DNA of 40,050 bases. Origin: Planctomycetota bacterium (GTDB lineage Bacteria > Planctomycetota > Planctomycetia > Gemmatales > Gemmataceae). Below are positions 39,717 through 40,050 of the stretch, one piece after another; position 1 is the first letter of the stretch; each line of letters begins with the position of its first letter. The translations under genes were made by a program, and so were the position numbers. The stretch covers positions 1-40,050 of the forward strand of contig JAFKJJ010000544.1 in NCBI GenBank assembly GCA_017306025.1, read 5' to 3'. Below the pieces are notes generated by a model that had not been told where the DNA came from, made no database searches, and saw only the letters and a program-made list of their open reading frames with translations.

Positions 39717-40050
39717 CGCCGCGGTGAACGGCGGCTTGCGGCTGAACAGCGCGTAGATCTTGAGCAGCGCCTTGAACAGCCAGTACGGGATGTGCACGAC
39801 CGGCGTGCGCAGGCCCTTGGCGCGCTTGATCGTGCGGATGATGTCGACATAGTCGATGCGCGTGTCGCCGCAGACGTCGTAGGCCGCGCCGTCGGGCTGG
39901 GTCTCGATGCACTTGGCGATGCAGCGGCAGAAGTCGCGCTCGTACAGCGGCTGGCGCATGTAGCGGCCGTGGCCCGGGATCGGGAACACCGGCACCTTCG
40001 CCATGAAGCGCGACAGCCAGCCCAGGTGCTTGGGATCGAACCAGCCGAAC
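39717..40050 (-). CDS. NAD(P)-dependent epimerase/dehydrogenase-like fragment, continuing off the right edge
   Basis: The open minus-strand frame at the window edge reads FGWFDPKHLGWLSRFMAKVP, VFPIPGHGRYMRQPLYERDF, CIAKCIETQPDGAAYDVCGD, RIDYVDIIRTIKRAKGLRTP and VVHIPYWLFKALLKIYALFS. This resembles the C-terminal half of the NDUFA9-like/extended SDR epimerase family (end of the Rossmann domain, then substrate-domain helices). The frame is open to the right edge, so the gene's start lies outside. It stops matching near 39700, where the DUF1553 frame begins. Codon usage and content seem unlike the rest of the window, consistent with another origin. Confidence 0.6.

Noticed and set aside
1..40050. 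CRISPR array, prophage or restriction system
   Set aside because: No regular short repeats with unique spacers, phage structural genes, or methyltransferase/endonuclease motifs were seen. The tandem 7-mers are too short and lack spacers.

Overview
The window is about 40 kb of high-GC DNA from a planctomycete, most likely of the Gemmata group. The evidence is a TIGR02996 protein, a TIGR03000-type glycine-rich protein, a DUF1553 segment, a DUF1080 tail, two Ser/Thr kinases, a planctomycete-style truncated ECF sigma factor, and an essential core (clpX, dnaG, rpoD, recN) with high G/C at third codon positions. Many genes are singletons separated by repeats, hairpins and decayed remnants.

Layout. 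1-4.6 kb: an SDR fragment, a TolB-like propeller protein, an IS3 transposase remnant joined to a DUF1080 tail, a PhzF enzyme, a glycine-rich secreted protein, tRNA-Leu(UAG) and a membrane-anchored phosphatase. 4.7-10.9 kb: a ROCO GTPase, a REP-like hairpin cluster, an exported metallo-beta-lactamase-fold protein and a Ser/Thr kinase. 10.9-15.3 kb: a chromosomal integron. 15.3-18.4 kb: a tautomerase, clpX and small membrane proteins. 18.6-27.1 kb: dnaG-rpoD, a coiled-coil zinc-ribbon protein, DUF4177, TIGR02996 and recN. 27.3-37.1 kb: an 800-residue Ig-like repeat membrane protein, a second kinase, a bile-acid-symporter-like transporter next to a lone receiver domain, a PepSY/OmpR/histidine-kinase set, a truncated ECF sigma factor and a VOC enzyme. 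37.3-40 kb: a neutral-ceramidase-like protein, a CdiI-like immunity protein and a chimeric DUF1553/epimerase reading frame.

The main discovery candidate is the integron at 10939-15324. It has an IntI tyrosine recombinase with the integron-specific insert and catalytic R-K-HxxR-H-Y. It lies on the same strand as, and upstream of, its cassettes, which is the minority 'reverse' layout. Six attC-like sites separate short, co-oriented ORFs: an unknown protein, a zinc-ribbon membrane protein, a GrpB/UPF0157 protein, an SMR multidrug transporter, a decayed cassette and a DUF3303 protein. The site cores are GTTCGGC with the matching GCCGAAC, which departs from the usual GTTRRRY/RYYYAAC at one position that covaries in both arms. 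Every site has GGTG exactly 8 nt before the right core, and five of six have an unpaired A exactly 16 nt after the left core.

Other structure worth noting includes four intergenic elements built from 7- or 8-bp tandem units in inverted arms, a REP-like hairpin family with compensatory stem changes, and a recurrent extended -10 motif (TGNTACAAT). At the right end an abrupt join between two unrelated genes occurs at a shared LDALTAD-coding stretch. It may be an assembly chimera or a real recombination, so the last ~330 bp should be treated with caution.
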